Assembly (NCBI GenBank): GCA_958295485.1
Contig: OY282354.1
Span: 992,001 to 1,056,000, forward strand
Direction: 5' to 3'
Length of the DNA stretch: 64,000 nt
Source: an uncultured Gammaproteobacteria bacterium
Lineage (GTDB): Bacteria; Pseudomonadota; Gammaproteobacteria; Eutrophobiales; Eutrophobiaceae
The position numbers and the translations under genes were made by a program. Positions 62,812 through 64,000 of the stretch are shown here, piece by piece. Below the pieces are notes generated by a model that was given only the letters and a program-made list of their open reading frames with translations, was not told where the DNA came from and ran no database searches. How positions within the stretch are numbered: the stretch's first letter is position 1; every line of letters starts with the position of its first letter.

Positions 62812-63078
62812 TCAGGCCGCTTTATTCTCTCTTTGCAGCCGCGCTTGCGCCAAGTCGTAGGCCGCTTGCCGCCGCATCCAGAAATCGGCATTCGACCAGC
62901 CAACCGCTTCGAGTTTCAAGGCCATCTCGGGCGAGATGCCAGACTGACCGTTCAACAATCGGGACAGGGTGACCCGCGCTATGCCTAATTTCTTCGCGGC
63001 CTCAGTAACACTCAACTTGTCGCCTAACCACCCCTCGTGGATACTTACACCCGGATGTGGAGGGTTCTTCATTGCCAT
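62812..63078 (-). CDS. higA: HigA-type antitoxin (orphan)
   Basis: An 88-residue Xre-like protein of the HigA/VapI antidote family: MAMKNPPHPGVSIHEGWL, then helix-turn-helix LSVTEAAKKLGIARVTLSRLLNG (about 24-47) and FWMRRQAAYDLAQAR. The start has GAGG at good spacing. It normally follows a higB toxin gene; here only the last 12-13 codons of higB survive upstream (next entry), so it is an antitoxin without its own toxin. Confidence 0.82.
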   Translation of the reverse strand: MAMKNPPHPGVSIHEGWLGDKLSVTEAAKKLGIARVTLSRLLNGQSGISPEMALKLEAVGWSNADFWMRRQAAYDLAQARLQRENKAA

Positions 63079-63097
63079 TTTCTTACCTCGTTTAATA

Positions 63098-63140
63098 TCA
63101 GTGATAATCGACCAAGTCCACGTCGCAGGCGTCACCGAGC
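63098..63140 (-). pseudogene. Remnant of a higB toxin C-terminus
   Basis: On the minus strand the frame reads LGDACDVDLVDYH followed by a stop (TGA at 63102-63100), preceded at once by an in-frame TAG. DVxxVDYH is the usual C-terminal end of HigB toxins. The rest of the gene is absent and the neighbouring sulfotransferase ends about 30 bp away, so the toxin was deleted. Confidence 0.5.
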
Positions 63141-63167
63141 TATAGTGATGGGCGCGCTGTCGTTTGT

Positions 63168-64000
63168 CTACAGGTTTTCTTCGTATTTGAAATGCTTTAT
63201 CCAGGGTTCAAGCGCGGGTAGCGCCGGTTGCATTTCACGGCGGTAGCGTAGCCAGCGCCCCTTCGCTTCGGAATAGAGGGGCCGGGTAATCTGGTTGTAA
63301 CTCGCCGTCCTGATCAAGGGTCTGTTCCGGGCGGTTTGTTCATGATCCAGCAGGCCCGGATGCCACGGCGTCTGGATAAAATCCAGTATCGGCCGGCAGG
63401 TTTTTTCAACGTCCGCGATAAGGTCTTCGTATTTCACTTCGAGTACGTTCAGTTTTAAAACCGCCTGGTATTGTTCCCAGAGACTGAATACCTGGTCATA
63501 TAAATACGCCGCGTCTTCGAGGGTGTGAAAATTGGCGTTTGCCGAGGTTTCGTGGAAGGTCTGCATGAAGCAACTCAATACACAATCGGCGGGGTGGCGC
63601 AGCATCAGGATAAACCTGGCGTTCGGAAACACCCGGTATATTTCACCGACGTAAATGATGTTGAGGGCAAACCTGTCGATCAGCCTGGAATGACCGTCTT
63701 TCGGCTGCACGTGCCGCGTCAACATGTCGAAATAGGTCTTTTTAAGTCCCTCGACGTCACTGTCGGAAAGCCCCGCCAAGGCCGGCAGGCGCTCATCCGA
63801 ATATCCCGCAAGCCGGTTAATCATCCCCGGCGCGGCGTCGATTTCTTCAGCGACTTCAATGGCTGGGTGACCCCGCAGGATGGTGTCAACGAGCGTCGTG
63901 CCGGACCGGGGGAAGCCTATGATGAATATGGGTTGTTCCGTCTCATAATCCCTCTTGTCAGGGGGACTTGCAATTTTCGATTCCGGCTTGTTTACCTGCC
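63168..64000 (-). CDS. Sulfotransferase, 5' part beyond the window
   Basis: At least 277 residues are visible. The PAPS loop PIFIIGFPRSGTTLVDTIL is coded at about 63938-63882 and the 3'-phosphate segment is FILMLRHPADCVLSCFMQ. The C-terminus ends EPWIKHFKYEENL. The layout fits the TPR-sulfotransferase type whose N-terminal TPRs would lie outside. Directly before the PAPS loop is SPPDKRDYETE, coded by a palindromic repeat (63950-63975) that also occurs in soxA and between genes. Confidence 0.85.
   Translation of the reverse strand, partial: QVNKPESKIASPPDKRDYETEQPIFIIGFPRSGTTLVDTILRGHPAIEVAEEIDAAPGMINRLAGYSDERLPALAGLSDSDVEGLKKTYFDMLTRHVQPKDGHSRLIDRFALNIIYVGEIYRVFPNARFILMLRHPADCVLSCFMQTFHETSANANFHTLEDAAYLYDQVFSLWEQYQAVLKLNVLEVKYEDLIADVEKTCRPILDFIQTPWHPGLLDHEQTARNRPLIRTASYNQITRPLYSEAKGRWLRYRREMQPALPALEPWIKHFKYEENL

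Overview
This window looks like the chromosome of a Gammaproteobacterium, probably marine or host-associated. The pointers are a TonB-dependent receptor with a classical TonB box, an acetoacetyl-CoA reductase, BCCT and SSS osmolyte transporters, and catabolic genes for quaternary amines. GC content is moderate to high except in one AT-rich island. No marker gene fixes the genus.

Layout. 0-6 kb: M48 metalloprotease, TPR/TonB-C protein, phaB-like reductase, and alanine dehydrogenase divergent from an Lrp-type regulator. 6-10 kb: a degenerate repeat array, a small basic ORF running into a tRNA-like gene, a fadB-like bifunctional beta-oxidation enzyme, and a DUF2335 pair. 10-14.2 kb: amidase, APH-type kinase and MFS exporter in a tight row. 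14.3-17.5 kb: an AT-rich RTX-repeat gene, an IS3-family element whose transposase lacks its first catalytic Asp, and two small accessory ORFs. 17.5-20.4 kb: flavin reductase, Bcr/CflA exporter, IMPase-family phosphatase. 20.5-29.3 kb (minus strand): a seven-gene corrinoid methyl-transfer operon (MttB-type methyltransferase, corrinoid protein, small conserved protein, MetV-like protein, methylene-THF reductase, methyl-THF:corrinoid methyltransferase, ASKHA ferredoxin activase) next to an AraC regulator. 29.5-38.1 kb: SSS transporter, PrnB/DUF1864 protein, dGTPase, a Rieske remnant, TonB receptor, glyoxalase I, cupin. 38.4-46.8 kb: dimethylglycine dehydrogenase-like gene and sarcosine oxidase soxBDAG. 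47-52.6 kb: MFS and two BCCT transporters. 52.7-60.9 kb: GlxA/CdhR-type regulator, BKACE enzyme and carnitine dehydrogenase; on the other strand caiD-like hydratase, NDP-forming acyl-CoA synthetase, acyl-CoA dehydrogenase and class II aldolase. 61-64 kb: sulfotransferase overlapping an Asp/Asn beta-hydroxylase, an orphan HigA antitoxin, and a second sulfotransferase cut by the window end.

Together the 20-61 kb genes read as a trimethylammonium-to-glycine pathway: uptake (BCCT, SSS), butyrobetaine/carnitine activation and oxidation, cleavage of dehydrocarnitine to a betainyl unit, corrinoid-dependent removal of one methyl group to tetrahydrofolate, then FAD/folate-dependent demethylation of dimethylglycine and sarcosine to glycine.

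The most unusual signal is in genome structure. Short tandem duplications of 103-130 bp sit exactly on three junctions of adjacent genes, each of which would otherwise overlap by 4-8 bp. Three further genes have 3' ends copied downstream of their stop codons. A GC-rich palindromic repeat family is inserted in frame inside soxA and a sulfotransferase gene as well as between genes.
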